From: Candidatus Omnitrophota bacterium
Lineage (GTDB): Bacteria > Omnitrophota > Gorgyraeia > Zapsychrales > Zapsychraceae
Length of the DNA: 14,540 nucleotides
Direction: 5' to 3'
Assembly (NCBI GenBank): GCA_018399915.1
Contig: JAGYNW010000029.1
Span: forward strand, 1 to 14,540
The translations under genes and the position numbers were made by a program. This document shows, in pieces, positions 7,764 to 14,437 of this stretch; the first letter of the stretch is position 1, and the number at the start of each line of letters is the position of its first letter. Under the pieces are notes generated by a model. The model worked only from the letters and a program-made list of their open reading frames with translations, was not told where the DNA came from and ran no database searches.

Positions 7764-9269
7764 ATGGATCAAATTTTAGTAATAGATGATGAATCTGTGA
7801 TATGTGAATTATTAAATGATTCTTTGACTGCTCAAAATTATGAAGTAACAACAACCTTGACTGCACAGGATGGCATTGAAAAGGCATGTCGGGGAAATTA
7901 TGATTTGATAATTTTAGATTTGAAAATGCCGGATGTCAGCGGGATACAGGTCTTAGACGCGATTAAGAAATGTGACCCTGATGCGGTCATTATTATTGTA
8001 ACCGGACATCCCACTTTTGAATCAGTTCAGGAGGCCTTGAAATTAGGCGCATATAGTTATCTTACCAAACCTTTTAATCTCGATGAAATTTGTTTTATAG
8101 TCAAGCGAGGAGTGGCTTACCGCAAATTGGTGAAGAAGAACCAGGAATTATTGGTAAGCTTAGAAAATCAAAATATCGAATTGGACCGCAAAGTCCGGGA
8201 GAGAACAAGTGAGCTGGTCCTGCTCTATGAAATCGCTAATGAAATTTCCGCAAGCTTGAATTTAGAAGAAACATTAAATACGATAACGAATAAAGTTGCT
8301 GAAGTTCTTGGGTTGGAGATTTGTTCAATCCTTTTGTATGATGAGCAGTCTCAACGATTATCTATAGTCGCATCTAAAGGATTAAGCAAGGAAGTTATAA
8401 ATCAAACATCTCTTATGAAGGGGAGTCGCATCTCAGGATGGGTTTTAGAGCATAAAGAACCTTTGTTCGTGTCTGATATAGAGAATGATCAGCGTTTTCA
8501 AAGCAGGAACAATGAGCAATATTATAGTCGTTCTTTTATCAGTGTGCCGCTCTTAGTCAAGGAAACGTCTATCGGGGTACTTAATGTTAACAATAAATGC
8601 TCCAAAGAGCCTTTGACCGAGGATGATTTTCGGCTTATTAAAGGCATAGCCAAAGAAGCGGGTATTGCTATCGCCAATGCCCGTCTTTATTCGGATCTTA
8701 AGAAGACATACATGGATACGGTAATATCATTGACCTCGGCTATTGATGCGAAAGATCATTACACCCATTGGCATTCTCAACAAGTGATGCATTTTGCGAT
8801 CGCTATCGCTCAAGAGATGGATCTGTCTGAAATTGAAATTGAAAATATCAAACAGGCCTGCTTGTTGCATGATATTGGAAAGATCGCCGTAAATGATAAT
8901 GTTCTTACCAAGCCGGGAAATCTGACAGCTGAAGAGTGGGATGAGATGAAATCTCATGTGGCTAAAAGTGTTGATATCTTAAGGCCATTAGGTTTCTTGC
9001 AGGAGGTTCTGGGATTGGTGGAACAACATCATGAGCGTTATGACGGCAAGGGTTATCCGAATCAATTGAAGGGAGATCAGATCCTTTTAGGCGCACGCAT
9101 CATGACCGTAGCTGATAGTTATAGTGCCATGGTTTCTAAAAGGCCTTATCGCGATATTCTTCCTCGAGAAATAGCGATAGAGGAACTGATAAGTAACAAG
9201 GGAACGCAATTTGATCCTGTGGTTGTTGATGTTTTTGTTGATATACTTAAGCATAATAAGGAGTTTTGA
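7764..9269 (+). CDS. Response regulator c-di-GMP phosphodiesterase (REC-GAF-HD-GYP)
   Basis: Predicted cytoplasmic enzyme that hydrolyses cyclic di-GMP, 501 residues. REC is about 1-118 (D8/D9, phospho-site D52 in IILDLKMPD, T80, K102). A coiled coil of about 120-150 joins it to a GAF domain at about 152-308. HD-GYP occupies about 312-498 with the full signature: H337 in THWHS, HDIGK at 369-373, H398, HHERYDGKGYP at 422-432 and VADSYSAM at 449-456. All expected metal ligands and the GYP loop are present, so it should be active. The GAF region parallels that of the 890-residue protein (ISGWV, KEP and DQRFQ at matching places), hinting at a shared signal. TAAGGG at 7751-7756 precedes ATG 7764 by seven bases. 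The 69-base gap before it shows no convincing promoter. This is the last gene of the signalling block and opposes the GGDEF enzyme. Confidence 0.93.
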   Translation: MDQILVIDDESVICELLNDSLTAQNYEVTTTLTAQDGIEKACRGNYDLIILDLKMPDVSGIQVLDAIKKCDPDAVIIIVTGHPTFESVQEALKLGAYSYLTKPFNLDEICFIVKRGVAYRKLVKKNQELLVSLENQNIELDRKVRERTSELVLLYEIANEISASLNLEETLNTITNKVAEVLGLEICSILLYDEQSQRLSIVASKGLSKEVINQTSLMKGSRISGWVLEHKEPLFVSDIENDQRFQSRNNEQYYSRSFISVPLLVKETSIGVLNVNNKCSKEPLTEDDFRLIKGIAKEAGIAIANARLYSDLKKTYMDTVISLTSAIDAKDHYTHWHSQQVMHFAIAIAQEMDLSEIEIENIKQACLLHDIGKIAVNDNVLTKPGNLTAEEWDEMKSHVAKSVDILRPLGFLQEVLGLVEQHHERYDGKGYPNQLKGDQILLGARIMTVADSYSAMVSKRPYRDILPREIAIEELISNKGTQFDPVVVDVFVDILKHNKEF

Positions 9270-9321
9270 TTAAATATTAAGTGTTTTAACGTCTATTAAA
9301 TTGCTAAAGTTTATATAGATG

Positions 9322-9350
9322 TCCTGTTTTTAAAAACAGGATTTTTTTTA
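9322..9350 (+). terminator. Intrinsic terminator of the signalling operon
   Basis: TCCTGTTTTT at 9322-9331 is the exact reverse complement of AAAAACAGGA at 9332-9341. It folds as a short stem with a T/A-rich loop and is followed at once by eight T residues (9342-9349). It lies 52 bases after the HD-GYP stop and just before the ars promoter, so it separates the two operons. Confidence 0.88.
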
Positions 9351-9361
9351 TTTAGAAAAAA

Positions 9362-9390
9362 TTGACAATTATTAATGAAGGTTGTATTAT
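9362..9390 (+). promoter_or_regulatory. Sigma-70-type promoter of the ars operon
   Basis: A perfect -35 box TTGACA (9362-9367) is followed after exactly 17 bases by TATTAT (9385-9390), one mismatch from the TATAAT consensus. Transcription would begin near 9397, inside the palindrome at 9391-9406 and about 35 bases before the arsR start codon. Confidence 0.85.
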
Positions 9391-9406
9391 ATAGCCAATT
9401 AGCTAT
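9391..9406. promoter_or_regulatory. Probable ArsR operator O1
   Basis: ATAGCCAATTAGCTAT is a 16-base palindrome with seven of eight positions paired. It begins directly after the -10 box and covers the expected start site, so a bound repressor would block initiation. A second copy at 9836-9851 matches at 14 of 16 positions. Assigning ArsR as the binder is inference from position and from the size and symmetry usual for this winged-helix family. Confidence 0.75.
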
Positions 9407-9431
9407 TTAAAAAATTTTAAAAAGAACCGAG

Positions 9432-9800
9432 ATGAATAAATTAACCATTACAGAGCTGGACCAAATTGTCAAAGCCTCGGCGGATGCTAACCGGATACGG
9501 ATACTGGCCCTGCTGGACGATAAGAAAATGTGTGTGTGCGAAATGGCTTTTGTGCTGGGGATAACACAACCGAGCGTATCCCGGCATCTTAAGAAATTAA
9601 AGGCCGCGGGTTTTATTGGGAGCGAGAATCAAGGGTTGTGGACCAATTATTTTTTGAGTCCCCAAAATCTGTACGCGCGGGATTTCATTAAAAATTTAAG
9701 TGTGTGGCTCGTTACAGACAGTCTTCTGCTTACTGATAAAAAGAAGGCTCACGCAGTGGACCGAACGAAACTTTGCTGCGCGTCTGCCTGCAAGCCCTAA
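9432..9800 (+). CDS. arsR: ArsR-family metalloregulatory repressor
   Basis: Winged-helix repressor of 122 residues that likely binds the promoter and is released by trivalent arsenic. The core is typical: an ADANRIRILALL helix at 17-28, then MCVCEMA at 33-39, then the recognition helix region TQPSVSRHLKKLKAAG at 45-60, then the wing up to about 75. C34 and C36 occupy the CVC position used by the E. coli-type arsenic site, but E37 follows them and there is no third cysteine close by. The C-terminal tail carries another group, C115, C116 and C120, resembling the C-terminal site described for the Acidithiobacillus ArsR. The protein could use either site or both. It is the first gene behind the ars promoter and is predicted to repress the whole operon, itself included. 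The Shine-Dalgarno sequence before ATG 9432 is weak. Some other metalloid specificity cannot be excluded. Confidence 0.9.
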   Translation: MNKLTITELDQIVKASADANRIRILALLDDKKMCVCEMAFVLGITQPSVSRHLKKLKAAGFIGSENQGLWTNYFLSPQNLYARDFIKNLSVWLVTDSLLLTDKKKAHAVDRTKLCCASACKP

Positions 9801-9835
9801 GCGGCATCAACTAGAAAAAATTTTTAAATTTTTAC

Positions 9836-9851
9836 ATAGCTAATTTGCTAT
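9836..9851. promoter_or_regulatory. Probable ArsR operator O2 upstream of the permease
   Basis: ATAGCTAATTTGCTAT repeats the O1 palindrome with the same ATAGC-N6-GCTAT arms and the same AATT centre. It lies 15 bases before the permease start, right ahead of its ribosome-binding site AAAGGAG (9855-9861). The 35 bases upstream are A/T-rich, with a weak -10-like TACATA but no recognisable -35 box. O2 may therefore act as a roadblock or as a second contact for looping with O1 rather than cover a separate strong promoter. Confidence 0.7.
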
Positions 9852-9866
9852 CTGAAAGGAGAAGAC

Positions 9867-11039
9867 ATGAAAGAGTCACAAAAGTTTGCTTTAATGGGCG
9901 CGGCCTTTTTCGCCTGTTTTTATTTGCCGGTTGAATTATTGCCGTTTCAAGGCCCTGTTTTTGAGGCCTTAGCGTTAGTCCGTTGGTATGCCCGTGAGCA
10001 TGTGCTCCTTTGTTTGGTCCCGGCATTTTTTATTGCCGGTGCGATCTCGGTGTTTGTCAGTCAGGCATCGGTTATTAAATATTTTGGTGCGAAGGCCAAT
10101 AAAATTCTTGCTTACAGCGTTGCCTCTGTTTCGGGCACGATTCTTGCGGTATGTTCCTGCACGGTCCTGCCTTTATTTTCCGGCATTTATAAAAGAGGCG
10201 CGGGCTTAGGGCCGGCAACCGCGTTTTTGTATTCCGGGCCGGCGATCAATGTGCTGGCGATTATTATGACGGCAAGGATACTTGGCTGGGAGTTAGGGCT
10301 GGCCCGGGCTATCGGGGCGGTTTTATTCAGTGTTGTGATTGGTCTGCTTATGCATCTCATCTTTATCAAGGAAGAACGCGCGCGTAAAGCCGAAGGGGAG
10401 CTTTTTGCCGGGGAGATAGAAGAACCCCGGGCTTTGTGGCAAAACGGTTTGTATTTTTTTGCCATGGTCGCATTTTTGGTTTTTGCGAATTGGGCGCGGC
10501 CTCAGCAGGAGGATTCCGGCGCGTGGGCCACAATCTTCGCGGCTAAGTGGTATTTATCAGCTGGATTTCTGATTATGATAGCCGTTATGTTGTTTAAGTG
10601 GTTTAAAAAAGGCGAGGTAATGGAATGGACTCAGAGTTCCTGGACGTTTGCCAAGCAAATCATGCCTTTGCTTTTAATCGGGGTCCTGGTTGCGGGGTTC
10701 CTGCTGGGCCGTCCCGGACAAGAGGGGCTAATCCCTTCAGGAATCATTGCTAAAGCGGTTGGAGGGAATTCTTTGCTTTCGAATTTCTTTGCCTCAATCG
10801 TCGGGGCGTTTATGTATTTTGCCACGCTCACGGAAGTTCCTATTTTGCAGGGCTTGATCGGTGCCGGTATGGGCAAGGGACCGGCATTGGCTTTGTTGTT
10901 AGCCGGCCCGGCGTTAAGCCTGCCGAATATGCTTGTCATTCGCGGGGTTATGGGAACAAAAAAAACGATTGTGTATGTCAGCCTCGTGGTTGTCATGGCA
11001 ACACTAAGCGGGATAATATTTGGTTCAATATCCGGATAA
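9867..11039 (+). CDS. arsP: ArsP-type (DUF318) permease, probable organoarsenical/arsenic efflux
   Basis: Integral membrane permease of 390 residues with about eight to ten hydrophobic segments. It belongs to the ArsP/DUF318 family by the conserved region VCSCTVLPLFSGIYKRGAG (about 92-110), the following ATAFLYSGPAINVLA, and a second half repeating this pattern with FATLTEVPILQGLIGAGMG and LLLAGPALSLPN. This internal duplication is typical of the family. The CSCT cysteines lie in the first motif, where family members are thought to bind thiol-reactive substrates. Studied ArsP proteins export trivalent methylated or aromatic arsenicals, which fits the methyltransferase gene immediately downstream. 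Substrate assignment here is inference. A hydrophilic segment of about 30 residues (about 168-195) separates the halves. The start at ATG 9867 follows AAAGGAG by five bases. An alternative is a general DUF318 permease recruited to the operon. Confidence 0.8.
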   Translation: MKESQKFALMGAAFFACFYLPVELLPFQGPVFEALALVRWYAREHVLLCLVPAFFIAGAISVFVSQASVIKYFGAKANKILAYSVASVSGTILAVCSCTVLPLFSGIYKRGAGLGPATAFLYSGPAINVLAIIMTARILGWELGLARAIGAVLFSVVIGLLMHLIFIKEERARKAEGELFAGEIEEPRALWQNGLYFFAMVAFLVFANWARPQQEDSGAWATIFAAKWYLSAGFLIMIAVMLFKWFKKGEVMEWTQSSWTFAKQIMPLLLIGVLVAGFLLGRPGQEGLIPSGIIAKAVGGNSLLSNFFASIVGAFMYFATLTEVPILQGLIGAGMGKGPALALLLAGPALSLPNMLVIRGVMGTKKTIVYVSLVVVMATLSGIIFGSISG

Positions 11040-11052
11040 GGAGAAAAGACAA

Positions 11053-11862
11053 ATGGATGCGAAAAATGAAAAACAGATCAAAGATCAGGTAAAGCAAGGA
11101 TACGCTAAGGTGGCACAGCAGGGAACGTCGTGTTGCTCTTCCGGTTGCTGTGGGAACAGCGCATATCAGGCAAAAGAGGTCAGCCAGGCCGTTGGTTACA
11201 GTGAAACTGAGATGAGTGCGGTGCCGGATGGCGCAAATTTGGGCCTTGGTTGCGGGAACCCGGTGGCCTTGGCTTCGTTAAAGGAAGGTGACGCCGTGCT
11301 TGATCTTGGGAGTGGTGCAGGCTTTGACGCGTTTCTTGCGGCACAATGTGTCGGGAAAACCGGCCGGGTCATCGGGGTTGATATGACGCCAGAGATGGTA
11401 GCTAAGGCCACGGAAAATATTAAAAAAGGCAACTATACCAATGTGGAGTTCCGCTTGGGAGAAATTGAGAGTTTGCCCGTAGAGGGCAATTCAATCAATG
11501 TAATCATATCAAACTGTGTTATCAATCTGTCGCCTGATAAGGAGGCGGTATTTAAAGAAGCATATCGGGTCTTGAAGCCAGGAGGCCGATTGATGGTCTC
11601 GGATTTGGTATTGGCAAAAGATTTACCTCTGGAGATCAAAAATTCTGTTGAGGCCTATGTGGGATGTCTTGCCGGAGCGATTAAGAAAGAAAAATATTTG
11701 GGTTTAATTAAGCAGGCAGGATTCCAGGATATCAAGATCATAAGCGAGTCCAGCTATTCAGTTGATGCGATGTTTGATCATCTGGATGCTGCTCAAGACG
11801 CTATTGTAAGTATTAACGTATTAGCCATTAAACAAGAAAGCGAGGAAACAAATGAAAATTGA
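11053..11862 (+). CDS. arsM: Arsenite S-adenosylmethionine methyltransferase
   Basis: Cytoplasmic enzyme that methylates trivalent arsenic with S-adenosylmethionine and thiol reductant, 269 residues. The SAM-binding motif I is DLGSGAGFD at 84-92, with the acidic end of strand 2 at GVDMTPEM (about 108-115). Three cysteines match the arsenic-binding set of ArsM enzymes by context: C67 in GLGCGNPV, C155 in ISNCVINLS and C205 in YVGCLAGA. The N-terminal region is unusually cysteine-rich (C27, C28, C32, C33) and may be a further binding or transfer site. I chose ATG 11053 because AAGGAG at 11038-11043 sits nine bases before it and MDAKNEKQIKDQV is a typical start. An upstream in-frame ATG at 11020 lies inside the permease gene and lacks a ribosome-binding site. 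The end overlaps the next gene by 11 bases. The product would be passed to the ArsP-type or ArsG-like permeases; the small thioredoxin-like protein is a candidate reductant. Confidence 0.93.
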   Translation: MDAKNEKQIKDQVKQGYAKVAQQGTSCCSSGCCGNSAYQAKEVSQAVGYSETEMSAVPDGANLGLGCGNPVALASLKEGDAVLDLGSGAGFDAFLAAQCVGKTGRVIGVDMTPEMVAKATENIKKGNYTNVEFRLGEIESLPVEGNSINVIISNCVINLSPDKEAVFKEAYRVLKPGGRLMVSDLVLAKDLPLEIKNSVEAYVGCLAGAIKKEKYLGLIKQAGFQDIKIISESSYSVDAMFDHLDAAQDAIVSINVLAIKQESEETNEN

Positions 11863-12079
11863 AATTCTAGGAATGGGTTGTCCAAAATGCAAACAGCTTT
11901 ACGCAAATGTTCAGGACGCGTTAAAAGCAGCGGGTAAAGAAGCCGAAGTTGTTAAGGTTGAGGACCTGGCCAAGATTACGGAATATGCCGTCATGACAAC
12001 CCCGGCACTTGTTATTGATGGACAAGTGAAATCTGCGGGTAAACTTTTATCCGCTCAGGATATTGAAAAGCTGCTTTAG
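11852..12079 (+). CDS. Small thioredoxin-fold redox protein (CPKC)
   Basis: Cytoplasmic 75-residue protein of the small archaeal-type thioredoxin/glutaredoxin family (thioredoxin_3). It has strand MKIEILGMG, the active-site motif CPKC at 10-13 at the start of a helix, and the cis-proline segment TTPALVIDG at about 49-57, all in the expected places. It lacks a signal peptide. The start overlaps the arsM stop by 11 bases, with GAGGAAA at 11842-11848, so the two are probably translationally coupled. A role as electron donor for arsenic methylation, ArsC recycling, or the CcdA-like protein downstream is inference. In arsEFG-type clusters a protein of this kind may take the ArsE position, but I cannot confirm that, so no symbol is given. 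Confidence 0.82.
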   Translation: MKIEILGMGCPKCKQLYANVQDALKAAGKEAEVVKVEDLAKITEYAVMTTPALVIDGQVKSAGKLLSAQDIEKLL

Positions 12080-12088
12080 GGAGGCAAA

Positions 12089-12514
12089 ATGGTAAAAAAA
12101 TTTTTTATGATTTTTTGTTTTTTTTTGATTTGTGTTTCTATGCCAATTCCTTTGTACGCACAGGCAAAGACAGCGGAAAGTAAGATTATGGCGTATTATT
12201 TTCACACTACATTCAGGTGTCATTCCTGTAGCCAAATAGAAAAATATTCTCAAGATGCCATTGAATCAAATTTCAAAGATTTGATCGACCGGGATATTGT
12301 GGCCTTTAAGTCGATTAATGTGGATAAGCCGGAGAATAAACATTTTATTAAAGATTACAAGCTTTACACCAAATCGCTTATTTTGTCCCGGGTTAAGGAC
12401 GGGCAGGAAGTGGAGTCAAAGAATTTGACTCAGATTTGGCAAAAGGCCCGAAATAAAGACAGGTTTTACAAATATGTTATTGATGAGATGAATCAATTTC
12501 TCCAGGAAAGGTAA
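12089..12514 (+). CDS. arsF: ArsF-like periplasmic thioredoxin-like protein (CHSC)
   Basis: Exported protein of 141 residues: a basic start, a hydrophobic run and a cleavage site near LYA-QA (about 24) form a signal peptide. The mature part carries the redox motif CHSC at 44-47 in YFHTTFRCHSCSQIEKYS, then FKSINVDKPENKHFIKDYKL and a helical C-terminus. This pattern matches the family I recall being named nitrophenyl compound nitroreductase subunit ArsF, found next to an ArsG transporter; the name comes from memory and is unchecked. I see no flavin or other cofactor site, so it is unlikely to be a nitroreductase alone. A thiol-disulfide carrier in the periplasm receiving electrons from the CcdA-like neighbour is more plausible. 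The ribosome-binding site AGGGAGG (12078-12084) overlaps the preceding stop codon. The gene looks AT-richer than acr3. Confidence 0.75.
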   Translation: MVKKFFMIFCFFLICVSMPIPLYAQAKTAESKIMAYYFHTTFRCHSCSQIEKYSQDAIESNFKDLIDRDIVAFKSINVDKPENKHFIKDYKLYTKSLILSRVKDGQEVESKNLTQIWQKARNKDRFYKYVIDEMNQFLQER

Positions 12515-12516
12515 TA

Positions 12517-13209
12517 ATGGAAATTCTTATCAGTCTCGTGACAGCCTTGTGGCTGGGGATTCTCACCTCCATCAGCCCTTGCCCTCTGGCAACCAATGTG
12601 GCGGCTGTGTCTTTTCTTTCCAAAAAGATTGACCATCCGCGCATGGTGTTATATTCAGGTTTAGCCTATACTTTTGGCAGAATGATGGCATACATGATTT
12701 TAGGCATCTTAATCATTTTTTCGCTTGCCAGCGTGCCGGTGGTGGCCAATTTTTTTCAAACATACATCAATAAACTTATGGGCCCATTATTAATTTTAGT
12801 CGGGCTTTTTCTTCTGGATGTATTGCATCTGAATCTTCCGGGGTTTTCCTTATCAGGCAAAAAACAGAATCAGTTAGCCGAGTCAGGCGTCTTTGGCTCC
12901 TTTGCGCTGGGGGTAATTTTTGCTCTGTCTTTTTGCCCTATTTCCGCGGCCTTGTTTTTCGGAAGCCTGATTCCGTTAGCGGTTAATAATTCTTTCGGGA
13001 TTATTTTCCCGGTACTTTACGGCCTGGGAACAGGTCTGCCTGTTTTTATTTTCGCGGTGGGGATTTCTCTGGGCGTTCATTCCATGGCGCATTGGTTTAA
13101 TCAATTGGCGAAAATAGAGATTTACATGAGAAAGGTCACCGGCGTGATTTTTATCCTGGTGGGAGGGTATTACACCTGGGCGTATATTTTTTTAACCATG
13201 CAGTTGTAA
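12517..13209 (+). CDS. arsG: ArsG-like membrane protein of the CcdA/DsbD family
   Basis: Inner-membrane protein of 230 residues with about six transmembrane segments. It shows the two-repeat layout of CcdA/DsbD beta domains: TSISPCPLATN at 17-27 with C22, and ALSFCPISAALFFG at 136-149 with C140, each in the first helix of a three-helix unit. In CcdA and DsbD this cysteine pair carries electrons from cytoplasmic thioredoxin to periplasmic partners. The genes just upstream encode exactly those partners: a cytoplasmic CPKC protein and a periplasmic CHSC protein. Related proteins in arsenic operons are named ArsG and annotated as aromatic arsenical efflux permeases; I recall this name rather than having checked it. 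Electron transfer and efflux are competing readings, and the paired cysteines favour the former. The start follows the arsF stop by two bases, with AGGAAAGG at 12504-12511. Confidence 0.75.
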   Translation: MEILISLVTALWLGILTSISPCPLATNVAAVSFLSKKIDHPRMVLYSGLAYTFGRMMAYMILGILIIFSLASVPVVANFFQTYINKLMGPLLILVGLFLLDVLHLNLPGFSLSGKKQNQLAESGVFGSFALGVIFALSFCPISAALFFGSLIPLAVNNSFGIIFPVLYGLGTGLPVFIFAVGISLGVHSMAHWFNQLAKIEIYMRKVTGVIFILVGGYYTWAYIFLTMQL

Positions 13210-13222
13210 ACAGGAGGGGATT

Positions 13223-14401
13223 ATGAGCCAAACCAAAGAGCGCAATATGTCGGTCTTTGAGAAATACCTCACGGTCTGGGTTTTGCTGTGCATTGCGGTG
13301 GGTATTTTCATGGGGAAAGCCGCGCCAAATGTAGCCGGCTATTTAGACAGCCTCGCGATTTACGTTAACGGCGCGCCCGTGGTTTCCATTCCGATCGCGG
13401 TTTGCTTATTTTTTATGATGTATCCGATTATGGTAAAGATTGATTTTGCCGAAGTGATCAAGGCCGGGAAATCCCCTAAGCCGGTGGGATTGACTTTGTT
13501 TGTCAACTGGCTGATCAAACCGTTTACCATGTACGGCATTGCTTTTTTATTTTTGGGCGTTCTGTTTAAAGGATTTATCGGCGCTGACGCTGTGGATTTT
13601 GTGAAACTGCCTCCGGGCGCGGATTGGGCCGTGGGCACGGTGCGGGGCGCGGGCCTGGTGGTCATGCATGAGGGGATCAGGATGTTGCAGGTGCCTTTGT
13701 GGCGGAGTTATTTTGCCGGATGTATCCTCTTAGGAATCGCGCCGTGTACGGCCATGGTTTTGGTGTGGGGGTTTCTTTCTAAGGGAAACGATGGCCATAC
13801 GCTGGTCATGGTGGCAATCAACTCCCTTACCATGCTTTTGCTTTACGGTGTTTTAGGCGGATTTTTATTGGGCGTCGGCAGGATGCCGGTGCCTTGGGAA
13901 GCCTTATTGTTATCGATTGCCATTTATGTCGCCTTGCCGCTGATTGCCGGATATTATTCGCGCAAATGGATTATTGAGCGCAAAGGACTTGCCTGGTTCA
14001 ATGATCGTTTTCTTCATGTGCTGGCTCCGGTATCGATCGTGGCTTTATTGTTCACCTTGGTCCTTTTGTTTTCCTTTAAAGGCGATGTGATTTTAGCCCA
14101 GCCGCTGACGATTCTTTGGATTGCAGTTCCGCTCTTTATCCAGACAGTTTTGATCTTCGCGATTACCTATTGGCTCGCGAAAAAATTGCGGTTGAATTAC
14201 GAGGACGCGGCGCCTAGCGCCATGATTGGCGCGAGTAATCATTTTGAGGTGGCGATTGCCACAGCCACCATGCTGTTTGGCATTTCTTCAGGAGCAGCGC
14301 TGGCAACCGTGGTAGGCGTTTTAATTGAGGTGCCGGTAATGCTCATGTTGGTTAAATTTTGCTTAAAAACACAAGGCTGGTTTCATTATCAAAAGCATTA
14401 A
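13223..14401 (+). CDS. acr3: ACR3-family arsenite efflux permease
   Basis: Inner-membrane arsenite exporter (bile acid/arsenite symporter superfamily), 392 residues with about ten membrane segments. Family hallmarks are MMYPIMVKIDFAEV at about 65-78, the substrate cysteine C175 in LLGIAPCTAMVLVWG, and the conserved glutamate E342 in GASNHFEVAIATA. These correspond to the essential cysteine and glutamate known from studied Acr3 proteins. The segment between the third and fourth membrane helices (about 116-160, containing VKLPPGADW and MHEGIRMLQVP) is several tens of residues longer than in the Acr3 proteins I know, such as B. subtilis ArsB. The protein expels As(III), including that made by the ArsC encoded next. 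A strong AGGAGGGG at 13212-13219 precedes ATG 13223. The coding sequence is locally GC-rich. It is clearly not of the E. coli ArsB type. Confidence 0.93.
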   Translation: MSQTKERNMSVFEKYLTVWVLLCIAVGIFMGKAAPNVAGYLDSLAIYVNGAPVVSIPIAVCLFFMMYPIMVKIDFAEVIKAGKSPKPVGLTLFVNWLIKPFTMYGIAFLFLGVLFKGFIGADAVDFVKLPPGADWAVGTVRGAGLVVMHEGIRMLQVPLWRSYFAGCILLGIAPCTAMVLVWGFLSKGNDGHTLVMVAINSLTMLLLYGVLGGFLLGVGRMPVPWEALLLSIAIYVALPLIAGYYSRKWIIERKGLAWFNDRFLHVLAPVSIVALLFTLVLLFSFKGDVILAQPLTILWIAVPLFIQTVLIFAITYWLAKKLRLNYEDAAPSAMIGASNHFEVAIATATMLFGISSGAALATVVGVLIEVPVMLMLVKFCLKTQGWFHYQKH

Positions 14402-14437
14402 AGATGTTTTATTGACAAGGCCAACAAGGAGTCATTA

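Noticed and set aside
11020..11052. ATG at 11020 as start of arsM
   Set aside because: It lies inside the permease gene without a ribosome-binding site, and the added 11 residues are not family-like. ATG 11053 has AAGGAG at good spacing.
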